Assembly: GCA_022828595.1 (NCBI GenBank)
Contig: JAKGHH010000005.1
Coordinates: 52,571,655 to 52,635,654 of the forward strand
DNA: 64,000 bases
Direction: 5' to 3'
DNA from: Nelumbo lutea
Lineage: Eukaryota > Streptophyta > Magnoliopsida > Proteales > Nelumbonaceae
The notes under the pieces are model-generated. The model ran no database searches. It worked only from the letters and a program-made list of their open reading frames with translations, and was not told the DNA's origin. Each line of letters starts with the position of its first letter. The stretch's first letter is position 1. Shown here in pieces: positions 26,001 to 41,000 of the stretch. The translations under genes and the position numbers were made by a program.

Positions 26001-29000
26001 AAATTAAATAAAAAGCCTAACCTAAATGTCTAATATAAATAATTTAAAAAATTGAAATAATTCAGATTAATGGTCCCGTACTTAGTATGGGGGTCATTTC
26101 CAGTATGTTATAAAATTTAATTGAGTTTCTAACATTACAGGAATTTTACAGCTTGATTTGTTAAAGCATACCGTTTTACATATTTCATAGTGGTAATGCT
26201 ATAAAGTAGACAAGTGTCCACATATCCATGTCATACCAGGTACATAAACATTTGACAGTGGTAAACTAGGCATATCCAGGTATTATAGCTTGGTGGAATG
26301 GAATGTTGAACAAGAATTTTTGTCGCTGGCCCTATATGGTTGGGTAAATGCTCTGTTGAGTTGAGTTTTGTTGTCTCTAGTTAATGGGTTTTTCCACTAT
26401 TCTTTTATGTCAGACATTATTTAGGCATTTATTTTTGTTACACTATAACTGTAGCTTAATTATATTTGGTAATAAGTTTCTTTTTGATCAGTAACTTGGG
26501 AGTTTTATTGATGATATAAAAAGCAGCAGCAATGTACAATGATGTAATACATTTTCCAGAACAGCATTGATGAAGCTAGCCCCTTGCTACTTCCCCAAAT
26601 AACCCTGGCATTCTTAGAATGTTACATGATTATTCTAAAGGATATCCCCCAATCGACCAGAACTCATCCTGCAGTCACCCAGCTAAGATTGTTGCTTCCC
26701 TTATTGGTGTCTGAAGTTCCGTGGTCCCATCTCCTTATCTCTCAGCCAGCCTATAACAGTTCTGGAAATTTCACATGAGCAGCATTTTCTAAACAGGATT
26801 CTTGTAGCTGACCCCATATAATTGGGATAAGGCTTGGATGATGATGTGAACAGCATTTTCTAAACATTCTATACACCCACATACTATTATCACAAATTAT
26901 TTACATTAGAATTCATGGTTTAAAATCTTGATATATTTGGTGAATATTTCCTGAAACATTAATGTAAAATTTTTGTTTATAGGTGGCACACAATTGTTGG
27001 GCATAGAGTGATATACTGTAAAGTTCTTGTCTGGCTTCTGGATATTTTCCAGCCCCTAAGAATGGTGTTCATAGGGATTCCTTTGAGTTTTGGTCAACAC
27101 TCAGTATTACATGGTTGAAAACTGTTGGTATTAAATCTAGTATTGATGACTAAACATAGTTGTCAAGGCGATGCCTAGGCGACAAGGTGCCCTTTGAGGC
27201 TCGCCTCGCCCAATCGCCTAACAGTTTTCTACTTCCTACTGTAAAATACTTTTTTATTCATTCTTTTTTGAGATTATAATTGTAAAATAGATATTATTAA
27301 ACTAAAATAATCATTTTGTGTGTTTATATACTAATTTATTTTTATTATTTTCTTATTTATTAGGGTTTAATCAACACAAACATTGCTAAATGCTGTATTG
27401 AACCCTCAAAGACTTAAAAACCTGAACCAATAAGTAAGGAAGAACTAAAAATTTTATCTAATCAGCACATTTTCCTCTTCCATATATTCTTCTTCTTCTT
27501 CTTTTACTACTACTACTACTACTACCAATACTTTTTATTTTCTTCTTTTCCTATAACAAATAAGGGTTCAGCCCCTATATTTTTTGAATTTTATTTTCCT
27601 TCTTCCTTTTCTTCCCATGAATATGTTGATTTTCTATACTTTAATATGAAATTTATACTTTTCTTACGAAAACCATGAATAATTATTAAAGAAATATGGT
27701 TATGGTACCTAGGGAACTACCCTAGGATCTATTTTTTAACATAAAAAAAATTCATCGCCTAGGTGACGCCTAGGTGCCCGCCTAGGCGACTAGGCGCCCC
27801 CCAGTTGCCTAGCCTCGCCTTGGCACCCCCCAGTTGCCTAGCCTCGCCTTGGCGCCTTGAAAACTATGTGACTAAAGTGTTACGTGGTGGAAACTGTTGA
27901 TATTAAATCTAGACTATCTAGTATTGATGACTAAAAAGGAAAAAAAAGAAAAGAAAAGTAGTTGTTGTTAAGACCCTAGCATTGCAGATGCCATCAAAGT
28001 CACCATCACAGTCAGTGTTGGCTAATTACTCCTTTCTCTAAATTTACTGACCTATCTTTAAAGTAATGGTTTCTATTAATTTTTCTTTTAGGGGCTGGGG
28101 TTGGGGGGGTTCTGTTGTTCTATAACACCAAAATCATGGTCTGTATTCCAATAACTTGCCATACATTTCAAGTTCTGAGCATTGGGAGCCACTCAGTCAG
28201 ATGGGTCTGTAGTAGATTAGCTGGACTAAAAATCAGCAGGCATTGTCGATTGTAACCATATACTCTTATAGATTTAATTAGATGGTGGAGAAAGGCTTCT
28301 CTAAAAGTTAAGATAAGCTTTATAAATAATGTCCAAATGAAATGGTTAAAGATTATTTAATTATGCTTATTTATTTTTTCAAAATAGTAAGGTAAATAAT
28401 TGTTAAAGGTTGTACACAAGCTGTATGCAATAGAAGGGCAATAGCAATGCCACCCACGACACTCACAGACAAACAAAAGGTGCCAAGTTACGGAGTCCTT
28501 ACCCATCATCACTCCTCAGGTCCAGTGTCCCCAAACCTAAGAGCTATCTTTTGGGAATCAGGATTACGATTGGATGGATCCCAATTAGATAAGCGAGTAT
28601 ACCAAAATTTAGTATTTTGAATAACTTTAACCATGTAACTCCAGAGGTTTCTAAGTAAATGAATTGCATAATATAAATCCTAAAGTAACAGAATTACATG
28701 TTTGAGAAACTAGAGAATATTATATATATATATATCCCTGTTAACCCCTTTATAGTTTTTTTTTTTTTTTTTTTCTGAAAAGATAATGTAATTTTATTGA
28801 ACAAGATTGATGATAGTACAACATGTTTCCTGAAGGTTGCTCCCAGTACAGGAGCCACAACCCACAGACTAAAGATACATAAAATACACCACAGATTTAT
28901 ATTATGCCATAGTGAACCTAAGGAGTGGAAAGAGCACTCTTTTGATGCCAAGGCCCAGGAACCTATTTTTCCAACAGACAAAGCCATAAGCTCATCATCC

Positions 29001-32000
29001 TTCCAATTTATGTTGTTGAAGGCCTGCCTATTCCTTTCCAAGGTTTAAAGTACCAGAAACACAAGGTGTTATCAAAAAAGACAATTTTAAGAGACATATC
29101 GAGATACGCTTTGGATATGGGCAAAAAATCAAGATACACATAAATATGCTAAGAAACTCAAATAAATCCTAAATAAATATATTAATAACAATAATTACAA
29201 GTTTTATATGATTGTAAATATGTTATTTCAATGTAAAAAACCATAATTTAATAATTTATATAAAGTTTTAAATATTGGGACACAATTAATAATGGTTTCA
29301 AAATGATGGGAATCACTAAAATGTGAAAAAAACAAAGAGCTAAAATGTGTATGTATATACATTAATTTTAAAATAAGCAATACAATTTGTCTCAATATTT
29401 ATTAATATATAAATTTTAATAATTAATTCTAACATCCATTTATTAATATATGTTTTAGTAATTAATTCTAACATTTATTGAGAAGCATCCACTAAGAAAA
29501 AGAGGCAATTTGCTTAAAAATAAAAAATGCATATAACCATAGCAAACAGTTGGGTGTGGCCTAGTGGTGAACTTATGGTCATTAATACCTAATGACCAAG
29601 TTTCAAATCTTGCTATTGTTAAATTTCATAGTTTTTATACTAACAAAAGAAGTTAATGAAAGAGAAAATCATTAATTAACAAATTTTTTCTTTGATAAAT
29701 TCATTAATTAACAACATTAATGAGAGAAAATTCCACTTAGGCACTAAAATTCAAATTCAAATTTAAAATTATGCCTTAAATTATAGGAGTAGTTAACTAA
29801 TTAATGAGAGAAACTACACTTAAATATAGGAGTGATTAATGAAATTAATGAGAGAGAATTTGGCCTTAAATATAGTTTAACGAGAGAAGGGGACCCAAAA
29901 CGATTTTAGTGTATTGGGGCTGTATCAGACTGTTTCAGGCCCGTATCGGCTGATACAGTCTGATACAGGCCTGTATCTGTTCAATACATACGAAAAGGAA
30001 TGAAACAGATGATTTCTACACATTTCATGTATCGGACATGTGCTGGAATGACACGTATCATCTGATACGGCCCGGTATGTTGTGAAATTTTGAACCTTGT
30101 TCCTTTCTGACCATAAGGTCCATACAGTTGTTGCAGGAGCCATCTCCCAAATCAACTTACTTTGGCACTCAGATGGTCAGACCCTGGAGAGGTCAGGCTA
30201 ACAACAACTCACACAGGGACCTAAGCATAGCCCACTTCAGGTTTGCAGCTGTCACATAATGCAGCCAAAGGCCATTTGCTTCCTGGCAGTAAACAAAAAG
30301 AAGATGACCAACCCTCTCCCTATCCTGCCCACTAAAACCACAAAAATAGTCCTGCAACTGCAAGCCTCTCCTGAGCATATTGCCCTTAGCTAGGCACTTC
30401 CCAAGAGAAGTAGACCACAGCAGAAAACCAACCTTAGATGAAACCAGCCACATCCAAATCAACTTTCTGGGAAAAATTATGCTTCTTGGGGTTCTTAGGT
30501 TCCTTTCAATAGATCTCACTCATTTCTAGGCTCCAGCTCACTTCACTGCAGATGCCTCTATGTTCTCAATCCCCTTGCAAGCCACTACAGCCCCCCATAG
30601 CAAGCTTCTTGACTTCCCTCAAGGTGTGTCTATGCTGCTATGTTCCACTATAATCCTTCTTTAGCCACCTAACTACTGTTTCTGAGTTTCCTTTGACCAC
30701 TGTATTCTGCATGTTGAATCTCTTGCCAATCTTCAATCCTTGGAGGACTGCTAGCAGTTCTGCCCTTGTGGAATCACCCTCTTCTATGGGGCCTGAGTAG
30801 ATTGCAGTAATGGAGCCTGAACTGCCTCTAAACATTCCTCCTATTTCCAATGACCCTGGGTTTCCAATAATGGTGGGCTGACAAGTTTGAGAATGTGGGT
30901 TAGAGTATGAGAGTGGTCACTTTGTCAAATGCTGAAGGTTAGATCTGTATCCAGTCTACCTCTCCCACTGGATAGCCGGGGCCAACATTGGGTAATGGCT
31001 CTTTATCAAAGTTTAACATGGGTTTTGATTACCAGACTCCAGAGTGCTATTCCAGGTTTTATGGGCTGCTTTGACTAAGACCTCAAATATCTTTAGTGTT
31101 GAAATGTATATTATGTTCATCTCTAGTTGCATGGTATTCCTTTATAAATTCTCTTGTAACATTAAGTTTGGAAACTTTCTACATGGATATTCTTAATGGT
31201 GTGACATATTTGTTTCTCTTAGCCTTTGAGGCTTGTCACAACTGTAGATTGACCATGTTTTATGGGTTTAATGTTTGTTGTTCCTTATACATGCCTTAAC
31301 CTTTGTTGGTTTTCATTGGCATGGTAAGTCTAAGATTGTTTAACCCTTTGCATATTCCATATTCTATTTTGTACTTTGGTGGAATTTGAACTATATTTTT
31401 CCTAAGCTGTGAACAGTTCCTTGCTCGCATATTTAATTTTTCTATATATGGTGCATGCCTCTGGGTACTCCATGTTGGATATTTTTGCAAGTCTAACTGT
31501 TGTAAAAAGCAATTTCGGCAAGTCAGTCTAACTTTTGTCCTATATCTTTATTTCTTACCATCTGAGAAGGGCCAAATTCATATCAGCAGAGGAAACCACT
31601 GGTGTCACGTTTGATGATTTTGCTGGACAGGAATACATAAAAAGGGAATTACAGGAGATTGTGCGAATACTAAAGAATGATGAAGAGTTTCAAAACAAAG
31701 GCATCTATTGCCCAAAAGGTGTTCTTCTCCATGGGCCTCCTGGGACTGGTAAAACGCTGCTGGCTAAAGCTATTGCTGGAGAATCAGGACTTCCTTTCTT
31801 TGCTGCTAGTGGCACTGATTTTGTAGAGGTGAGAACAGATTTTCATGTAATGATGGGTTCTATAATGATGAGATGAGTGAGGGAGGATAAGCACACAGAG
31901 AAGTAATGTCCTGTATGAAGAAGCAAGGAAGTATAGTGGTGCCTCTTCTTGGTGCTTCTATGTACAGATAAGAATCTGGTATAAACTGCCTTCATGGATT

Positions 32001-35000
32001 TGCCCTTACAACATCATCTAATGAGATGTAAGACCTATAGATGATTTTTATTTTTAGTACATTGCAAGTATTAATGCCCCCAAATAGCTTCCCAAATAAA
32101 GAAGGAAATCCTAGGCAGGACATAGGAGTGCTACAATCTTTTCTTTGGGAAAGACCCATAAACAATCTTTTCTTTGGCAAGGTTCCATAAAATAAAAATT
32201 GCTTCTTTGGGAAAGCACTTTCATTCAGGTTAGCTGCAAATGGTGTGGACAAAGGGGTTGGCTGTTAAAAAATGGGAGGGAAGGTGACCAAATTGGTAGT
32301 CTAGTAAAGTAGGGGAGATAAAAATGTCCTTGAGGTGTAAAAGGAGGGAACTGATCTCCTCTGGCTTGGATCCATGAAGGTCTCTATGAAAGTTCAGATT
32401 CCAGGCTCATACAAATCAAGGGATAAAAGGTGGAGTCTAGGGTATAAAATGCTTATCTTGTTAATACTCCACCAAGAGTTGGACCAAAATTTAGGTAGAT
32501 TCTGATTTCTGATGCTGTATTGAATATGTGGAATGGAATGAAGTTCAAATTTCGATGATAACCTTTCCAGACACACCAAATAAAAAACTACAATTGTCTT
32601 GGCACATTGGTGCTCCAATAGAACTATCTTCTCATCATTCCCCTCTTGTTGAGCTGTAAGCTATTGAATTGATAGATCGAAACCCATCCAAACAAGGGGT
32701 TGCTTGCATTAAAGCTTCAAACTTTCTGATATGATAAATAGGTTTCCAATTGAGGTTCAAAATTTCATATGTATCGGCCGAAATGTATTCCCCCCCGGTG
32801 AAAATCTGAAACCAAAAAACTAAAAAAAAAGTTAATAAGCCCAAGGTTCAAAATCCTGATACACCCCTTCCACCATATTGGGGCATATCAAAATTTTGAA
32901 CTTTGCTTCCAATACCTTTTCTCACTTTCTCTCTTTCTGACCCAGTCAATGTCAATCTGGGAGTCTCCTTTTAATGATGAGTCCCTTGTAGCCCTGATAA
33001 CTGGAGTAAGGAAACCACACCATCTGATTGATCATATCATCTCCCCCCCCCAAAAAAAAAAAAAAAAAGAAAAGACAAAGGACTAGGTTTACTCAATGAA
33101 TATCCATCAAAACTGAGTTTGATGACATTTCTGGCCGTATTTATTAAAATAAAACCTTATCTTTATTTGAGTTTTGACTGCAATTTCTTTCTGTATGCTT
33201 TGCCCTTATATATTGCCTTAAAGCCATTGGATTTTTTAGTCAAACTTATTTACTTTGAAAATTTACTTTTGCAGATGTTTGTGGGTGTTGCAGCAGCTCG
33301 TGTCAAAGATCTTTTTGCTAGTGCAAGATCATTTGCACCATCTATTATTTTTATTGATGAGATTGATGCAATTGGTAGCAAACGAGGAGGTCCTGATATT
33401 GGTGGGGTAAGATGGGACAGTTTTTTTCCCATTCTTATTGTCTGTAATGGTGCCATTCCCTTTGTAGTTTGTAGAAAAGAAAGGGGAGGTTTTAAATGCC
33501 TTTATAATCTGACTGGATTTGGTCCAATCTGATCCAGTCCAATGTGAGTCCATTACAAATGGCTCAGGTCCAATCCAATCCAATAAATATATTGGACCAT
33601 TTTGGACCGGTCCAATTCAATGTCTGGACCATCCAATCTGTTCAAATTTGTTTTAATTTAGATTGGTTTTAACCCAAACTCGGTCCATTGATACCTATAT
33701 TCTTATCTTATATCGATGGACCAGATATTGGCTTAATTCAGCCCAGTCCAAAATAAATTTATTATGGAAAGACCAGGTCCAATCCAATCTAATAAATATT
33801 TTGGACTGGATTGGTCCAATTCAATATGTCTTGTTGGTCTGTCCAATCTATCCAAATTGATTTTCAACTGGACGGGGTCCAATCCAAAACTGGTCCATTG
33901 ACACTCTTAGTTTTATATATGTAAGGAGGCTTCTCATGAAAGAGTTTTCTATAACAACAACAGTCTCTATAATCTGACAAAAAATGTGACAAGCCCATTT
34001 GTTCTTCTAGTGAGCAAGATGAGATTTCCAACTTACTATGCCCTCTCTCTCTCTCTCTCTCACGCACACAAACACACAAACATTTAAAATACCCATTCAT
34101 CCCCATCTACTCTATTTGAAGTTTTTCATTCTGCAGAAGCAAAAAATAGGATTGAATATAATGCAAATTGGATCTGTTCAAAAGAAACTATTTCCACCGA
34201 TGCCAGGTTGGGCTTTATACTTGTAGTCTCCTACTCACTACAAAATCAAACCTTAAAATAGTATAATAATGTTATACTGCATGACACCAATAGTTTTTCT
34301 TTTTTGATCAGTAACAACATGAACAGCCATAGTTACGAGTCCAGGACTTGTTCTTATGAAACAAACTAGTTGTACATTCTCTCCTTTGAATCTCTGACAA
34401 CTAAGGCAGCATACATGTAATTTTTGATTGTAGGGTGGTGCTGAAAGGGAGCAGGGGCTGCTTCAGATACTAACTGAAATGGATGGGTTTAAAGTTTCAA
34501 CATCACAGGTATTCTTTGAATTTTTCTGTTAAGTGGGGAAGATATTTTGAAATTTTATTGTTAAAGTTGAACTTGTCAGGTACTAGTTATAGGTGCAACA
34601 AATAGATTGGATATTCTTGATCCTGCTCTTTTGAGGAAAGGCCGTTTTGACAAGATTATTAGGGTTGGTTTGCCATCTAAGGATGGAAGATTGGCCATAT
34701 TAAAGGTATGAATATGATGTATTGAAGTTTTATCCATTTGACAAAATTTGAACTCAGTTGTGATTTTTTTGATTTAGATTGTTATTATGTGTCCATGACA
34801 GGTGCATGCTAGGAATAAATTCTTTCGCTCTGAAGAGGAAAAAGAGACTCTCCTCCAGGAAATAGCAGAGCTTACAGTAGATTTTACTGGAGCAGAACTG
34901 CAAAACATATTGTAATTGTTAACTAATCCTTCAAGTAAACTATATACAGAATAAGTAGTCTTGACATTTTTTTAATTGTATGGCAGGAACGAAGCTGGAA

Positions 35001-38000
35001 TTTTGACTGCCAGAAAGGATTTAGACTACATTGGAAGGGAGGAACTTTTAGAGGCTTTGAAGAGGGTATGTTCTCTGTTGCTTTTTCTGTGAACATGGAC
35101 ATTGACTGATATTCTTTATTTAAGTTTAGCTCTTCTCATACTTGTTTCTCATGTTTCCTGACATATTCTTTTCAGCAAAAAGGCACATTTGAAACAGGCC
35201 AAGAAGATAGCACTGAAGTTCCAGAAGAATTAAAGCTGAGGTTGGCATACCGAGAGGCAGCTGTGGCTGTTCTTGCATGTTACTATCCAGATCCTTACCG
35301 CCCTTTCATAGAGGTGAATGGAGTAATGTTTCATCTGTACGAATTTTTATTTCTATTCTTAGCCCTGGGTTTTATTTTTATCTTTAATTTTGGTTTTCAC
35401 TCCAAATTATAGTCATATAGGAGATAAGCTCAAGTATTAGTTTTATCTATTACAGACAGATATTTATTCCATCCGTAGACAACCAAATCTGTGCTATGCT
35501 GAAACTTCAGGAAGGGTTTTCTCAAGGAGATCAGATTACGTAAATGCTATTGTGCGTGCATGTGCACGTAAGTCAACAAGTGCTTTAGTATTTGATCTTA
35601 TGGAAAAATTTTCAGTTAATCATTTTACTATTATCTATGTATGAAATTATTGTCATAGGTATAAGCTTGGCATTTTTTCCATGGTTACAAATGTATATAT
35701 AATTTGAATACAAGACGATCTTTGTCCTAGCCCTTTTATTAGTGAATCAGTTCAAATATATTGGAAATTCAAATGCAAAAAGCCCAGTTACTAGTCTAAT
35801 TGGGTGAATTTTGTTGTGTGATAAATTCTTCCATTTTTTTCACCAACATTACTACATTCTTTTTCACATCTAATAAAATTGATTATCTATGATCTATGTG
35901 ATGATGTGAATTTTGGACCAGAAATTAATCTTAAATGTGCAAAATAATGACTTGTGAGCCTGAGAAAGCAATATACCTTTATGTACTAATTCATTTTTAA
36001 TGTGCATCCTTCTTTATTGAACAGTGTTTTTAATTCTTTATTTGTTAGTGACTAGTGAAATATACTTTTTTGTTATATCATTTATTTGTGATTCAGTAAT
36101 GCTGAAACATCCCCTGTTTTTAATACTCTCTTATGGTTTACTAATAGCTTCTGTCTTCAGCTAGAGTAATTGAGGAGGAGATGTTTGGGGTTGATAACTT
36201 GTGTTGGATTTCTGCAACGGCTACATCAGAAGCTTCAAGGCGTGCAGAATTTTTGATTCTGCAGACAGGGATGACAGCACTTGGGAAAGGATTTTATAGG
36301 AACCAAAGTGATCTTGTACCAAATGTAGGTTGTTGGTATTTGGAGCCCAACAGTTTCATTAAACTATACTTCATATTTGCAGGCAGGTCTGTTTTCAACT
36401 GATATATTGCTAACTTAGGTTCCTTGGCTGATTATTTGCAGCTTGCACCCAAAGTGGAAGCGCTCCGAGATGAGTACATGCGTTTTGCTGTGGAAAAATG
36501 TGCGTCTGTGCTGAGGGAATACCATTCAGCTGTGGAGACAATCACAGGTCCCTTTCTATCTCTTTGTTATTATTTTTATTTTTTTATCAGCAACTCAAGA
36601 AAATTTTATTAAGATTAAGGAACAAAAATGTACAAGAAGTTGTTAGGTCAAAGACCCTTTATAACAAAGATCCCCCCACACATTTTAACATTGAGCCCAA
36701 AACAAATGCTGTCTATGAGTTCCTTACTTAGCCAAACCATCTTCCAATCCATTTGCAGACTTCCTAACTCATTTTACATGGATTTGCACATTTCTTGAGA
36801 TCATCTTGTATCTTCTGAAATCATTTCTGAATTTCCATATAATCCCTTCTCCTTTTTTCAACCAGCCAAAAACTACTTATGAGTCCCCTTCAAGAATCAG
36901 CCTAGTAATTCCCATATCCTTAGCTTTTTGCACCCCAAGAATAGCAGCCAGAAGTTCAGCTCTAACTGAGTCACCTTGGTCAATAGGACCGAATACAAGC
37001 CACATATATTCCCATTCTCATCTTTAAACACTCCACCAATACAGGAAGGCCCAGGATTGCCAAAGCTACTTCCATCAAGTTCAGCTTCATCCACCCACAA
37101 CTTGGGGGGCTCCAGGTCTCCAAGACCTTTTGTTTCCTAGAAGAGGAGAGGGCAATTGACCTCCAGTTCCGGAAGACATCATCCATTGAGAAGTCTGAGA
37201 AAGCTTTCAGAGTTTTCACCCAATGTGCAGCTCTTACTGTAACAATCTCCTCTAGTGCCTTCTTATTTCTTTCTCTCTCTTCAAAGATTCTTAGGTTCCT
37301 TTCCTCCCAAACTGACCATACCACCGCTGCCCTTGCACACTTCCAAAGGACTTTGCTTCTTCTCATCTTGCTCCTCAGAGGAGATGGACTAAAGAGACCT
37401 TCCAAGCTACCAGGGGACTCCACCTGCAAGCAAAATGAGAGAAGAACCATTCCCAAATACAACAAGCAAAGGGACATGAAATTAAAAGGTGGAAAACATT
37501 TTCATTGTTCACCTTACACAAGATGCACCAATTAGGAGACAAGCCCCAATTCAGCGTTTTCTTTTGTAGCATACTGCATGTGTTGATGCACCATGATAAA
37601 CTTCCCAACAAATGGCACTGACTTTCAAGGGGATAGGGGAACTCCAAATTTCTTTGACAGGAAAGGAAAGGGGAATGTGAGTGGACATAAGAGAAGAAAA
37701 AAGGATTTACAATTAAAAGACCTAGAGGGATTGAGAGACCACACCCTACTATCTTCTCCTAAACCATCAAGGACAAGGCCATCCAAAATATTTAAAAGGT
37801 TTGAAACAGATGGAATTTTTGACTCTCAATGGTTTCCCACAAGCCCCAAATTCCAGTCCCTCGCTCCTTAGAGGAGGAGGGAGACCCAAAGAAATCACAC
37901 GGGTTTCTCCTTTAGATTAGAGAGAGCATACAATGAAAAAAACAAATCTTTCAAGGCAACATCCCCAACCCACACATCTTCCCAAAATCTTATCCTATTA

Positions 38001-41000
38001 CCAGAAGCCAAGTCATACTTGACATGCTCAAGAAATTGGGGCAATAAACCTTGCACTGCTTTCCACGGTGTAACAAGGTTAGCTCTTTGTAGAATGCCAA
38101 CATCCCATCCATTGCTAGCCAGCCCATGAGTACTTGAGACCACTTTATGCCACAATCTGTCATTCTCTAAAGGGAAACACCACAATCACTTACTTAGAAG
38201 AGCGAGTTTTTTCCTACTGATGTTACTTATGCCCAATCCTCCCTTCCTTTTAACCACTGTTGAGTTGGGCCTAGTTGTTTTTTTTATTCTTATTTTAAGC
38301 TATTTAGTTAGGAAGTTGTTGGGCTTTAGGCCCATTAGTTTATGTTTTTAAGTTGTGACTGTTCAGCTACATTAGTAGCCGCCCTACTAAGGGCATCCTT
38401 GTAATATCTCATCCTTTAAGTTAAGTATAAATATAATGAGGGGTTGGTGGCTAGGGTTAATTCAAGAATCCTGGTTGATTTCCTACTCTCTTCTCCCTCT
38501 CTTTTATTCTCTACTACTGAAATCTTTATCTTCCTCCCCTTTCCTTTCACAAGAAATTCAACTAAATCTACAATCAGTGATTTCTACTTGGTATCAGAGC
38601 AGGCCGAAGGTTCCTTGAGTTGTTTCCTCATGCAGCCCTAGATCAACTGACTGCATGGTGATTTAAGAGGCTGATCGAAGTTCTCAGGTAAGCCTAGTTT
38701 TTGGATTTTTTGGTGGATCTCTGTGCCTTGTAGCTGGTCTAGGGTTTCTCATCAAAATTAGGAAAAACTAGAGAAAGGGGAAGAGTCCTGTTTCTGTTGG
38801 ACTCTTCAATTTTGACCTTGGAAGTGGCACCTTAATTTTTTAGGGTTCCTTGGAGTTTTCTGTAAGGGGCGGTTCAAGTCCTGCTTGATTTGGAGGCTTC
38901 TAGAGAGAGCGGCTTTTTCTTCTCTATCTCTTCTCCTGTCCCACAGAAAAGGAATCTTTTGTGGGAAGATAGTCTAGGACACCAGAAAGGTGTTGTTGGT
39001 TCCAGAAGTGTTTCGTTTGATCTTGTTACATATTTCAGTTATTTTCTTTACATTTTTTGAGAAGCATGGAGGGTCACGGAGTTGAAAATAAGCCCGAGAG
39101 TGAAATGAGACTAGTGGGAGGAGGTGTTGGAGACTTTCTTGGGACTGAGACCACTACTACAATTAGGTTGGATGGTGCAAATTACTTAGAATGGTCACAA
39201 TCTACAAAGATGGCCATTGGTGCTCGTGGGAAATTAGGGTATATCACTGGTGAGGAAGTGAAACCCTTAGCAACTCTCGGTGAGTACAGGAGAATTATAT
39301 GGTGATGACTTGGTTGTGTAATTCCATGTTGCCTCATATAAGTAAAAAAAATTTATGGCAAATACAACGAAAGAAATATGGGATGGGGTTACAGAAACCT
39401 ATTCACAAAGGGAGAATGTTGCTAGGGCTTATCAGTTGAGAAATCAGATTATTCCTACAAGGCAGGGAGATAGACCTGTTGTAGCCTATTTTTCAGCCCT
39501 TAAAACCCTGTGGCAGGAGATTGACCATTTAGAGACATTTGCTTGGGAAACCACTAAGGATGCAACTACCTATCAGAAACATCTAGAGAAGTATAGGGTG
39601 TTTGAATTTCTTGTTGCCCTTAATCCTGAGTATGATATTACAAGACAACATCTCCTTTTCAGGGACAATGCTACCCTCTCCTAGGCATATGCCTTTGTGT
39701 TAGAGGAGGAGAGCAGGAGAGATGTGATGATGAAAAATCCTGTTTCTGGTAAGTCTGCCACAATGAGTATTGTGAAACCTAAACAAAGTGGAGATCGGGG
39801 TGGCAGTGAAATCAAGAAGGAAGATAAAAGAGATTTGATCTGTGACTACTATAAGAAGCCTAAACACACAAGAGATACTTGCTGGAAGCTTCACCCACAT
39901 CTTGTGCCGACTAGACTGAAAAATAAGAAGGGAAATGCACACATGGCAGTTACTGGTGACATTCCAACCCCTCCTACTACAACTGCTCTGGAGTCTGTTG
40001 TAGTTGCTGCAATAAGGGCCGAACTTGAGAGGTATGGGCAATTTTTGAACCAGCGGGATACCGCCAGTTCCAGTTCAACAGCCAACAGGATACAACCACC
40101 AATATAGGTGGCATTGGTGGAGTCCACTCTACTTCCTTTGCTCACGCAAGTAGTTCACACGCCACTGCAAATTATGTTTCTACTTTAGGTAAGGAGGGAC
40201 CTCCTTGGATTATAGATTCTGGAGCCTCAGAGCACATGATCCGTAGCTCTACTATTTTTTCTTCTTACCAGTTCTGTTCTGGCAGAGATAGGGTCTCCAT
40301 AGCTGATGGATCCCATGTTCTTATTGCTGGGAAGGGATCTGTTAAGAACCTGAACTTCTCAATAATTTTTTCTCTTAGTCATTGTATTTTGCAGGATCTG
40401 GATTCAAAAAAGATGATTGGGAGTGGTTATGAAGTGAATGAGATCTACCTCCTGGATGTTCTTCCTCCTCATTTGAGTCATTATGTTAGTAAGGATAGTG
40501 AGTTAGGGTCTGTGGGTCAAATTATGCTTTGGCATAATCTTTTGGGCCATTTACCTTTTTCTTCTTTGAGTCTTTTGTTTCCAAAACTTTTTGAGTCTGT
40601 TAGTTTGTTAAGTCTGGAGTGTGAATGTTGTCAACTTGGAAAGCATTGTAGACATTCATTTAAACCTAGTAATAAAAGGTGTTATTCTTCTTTTGATGTT
40701 ATTCATTCGGATGTTTGGGGACCTTACCATGTTTCTTCTATGGGAGGCTATCGATATTTTCTCTTATTTGTGGATGATTTCTCACGACACTCTTGGATTT
40801 ACCTAATGAGATCCCATGATGAGTACCATCCTTGGTGAGGCAATTTCATCAAATGGTGCTAACACAGTTTGGAACAAGAATAAAGGTGTTTAGACCAGAC
40901 AATGCCTGGGAATATTTTGAAAAACACATTTCCTTATATCTGTTAGAATATGGTGTTGTCCATCAGAGCAGTTGTCCCTACAGTCCACAGCAGAATGGTG

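Noticed and set aside
34299..34420. A separate gene in FTSHI4 intron 5
   Set aside because: Only an L1-tail-like scrap and a microsatellite are present; no exon or domain can be supported.
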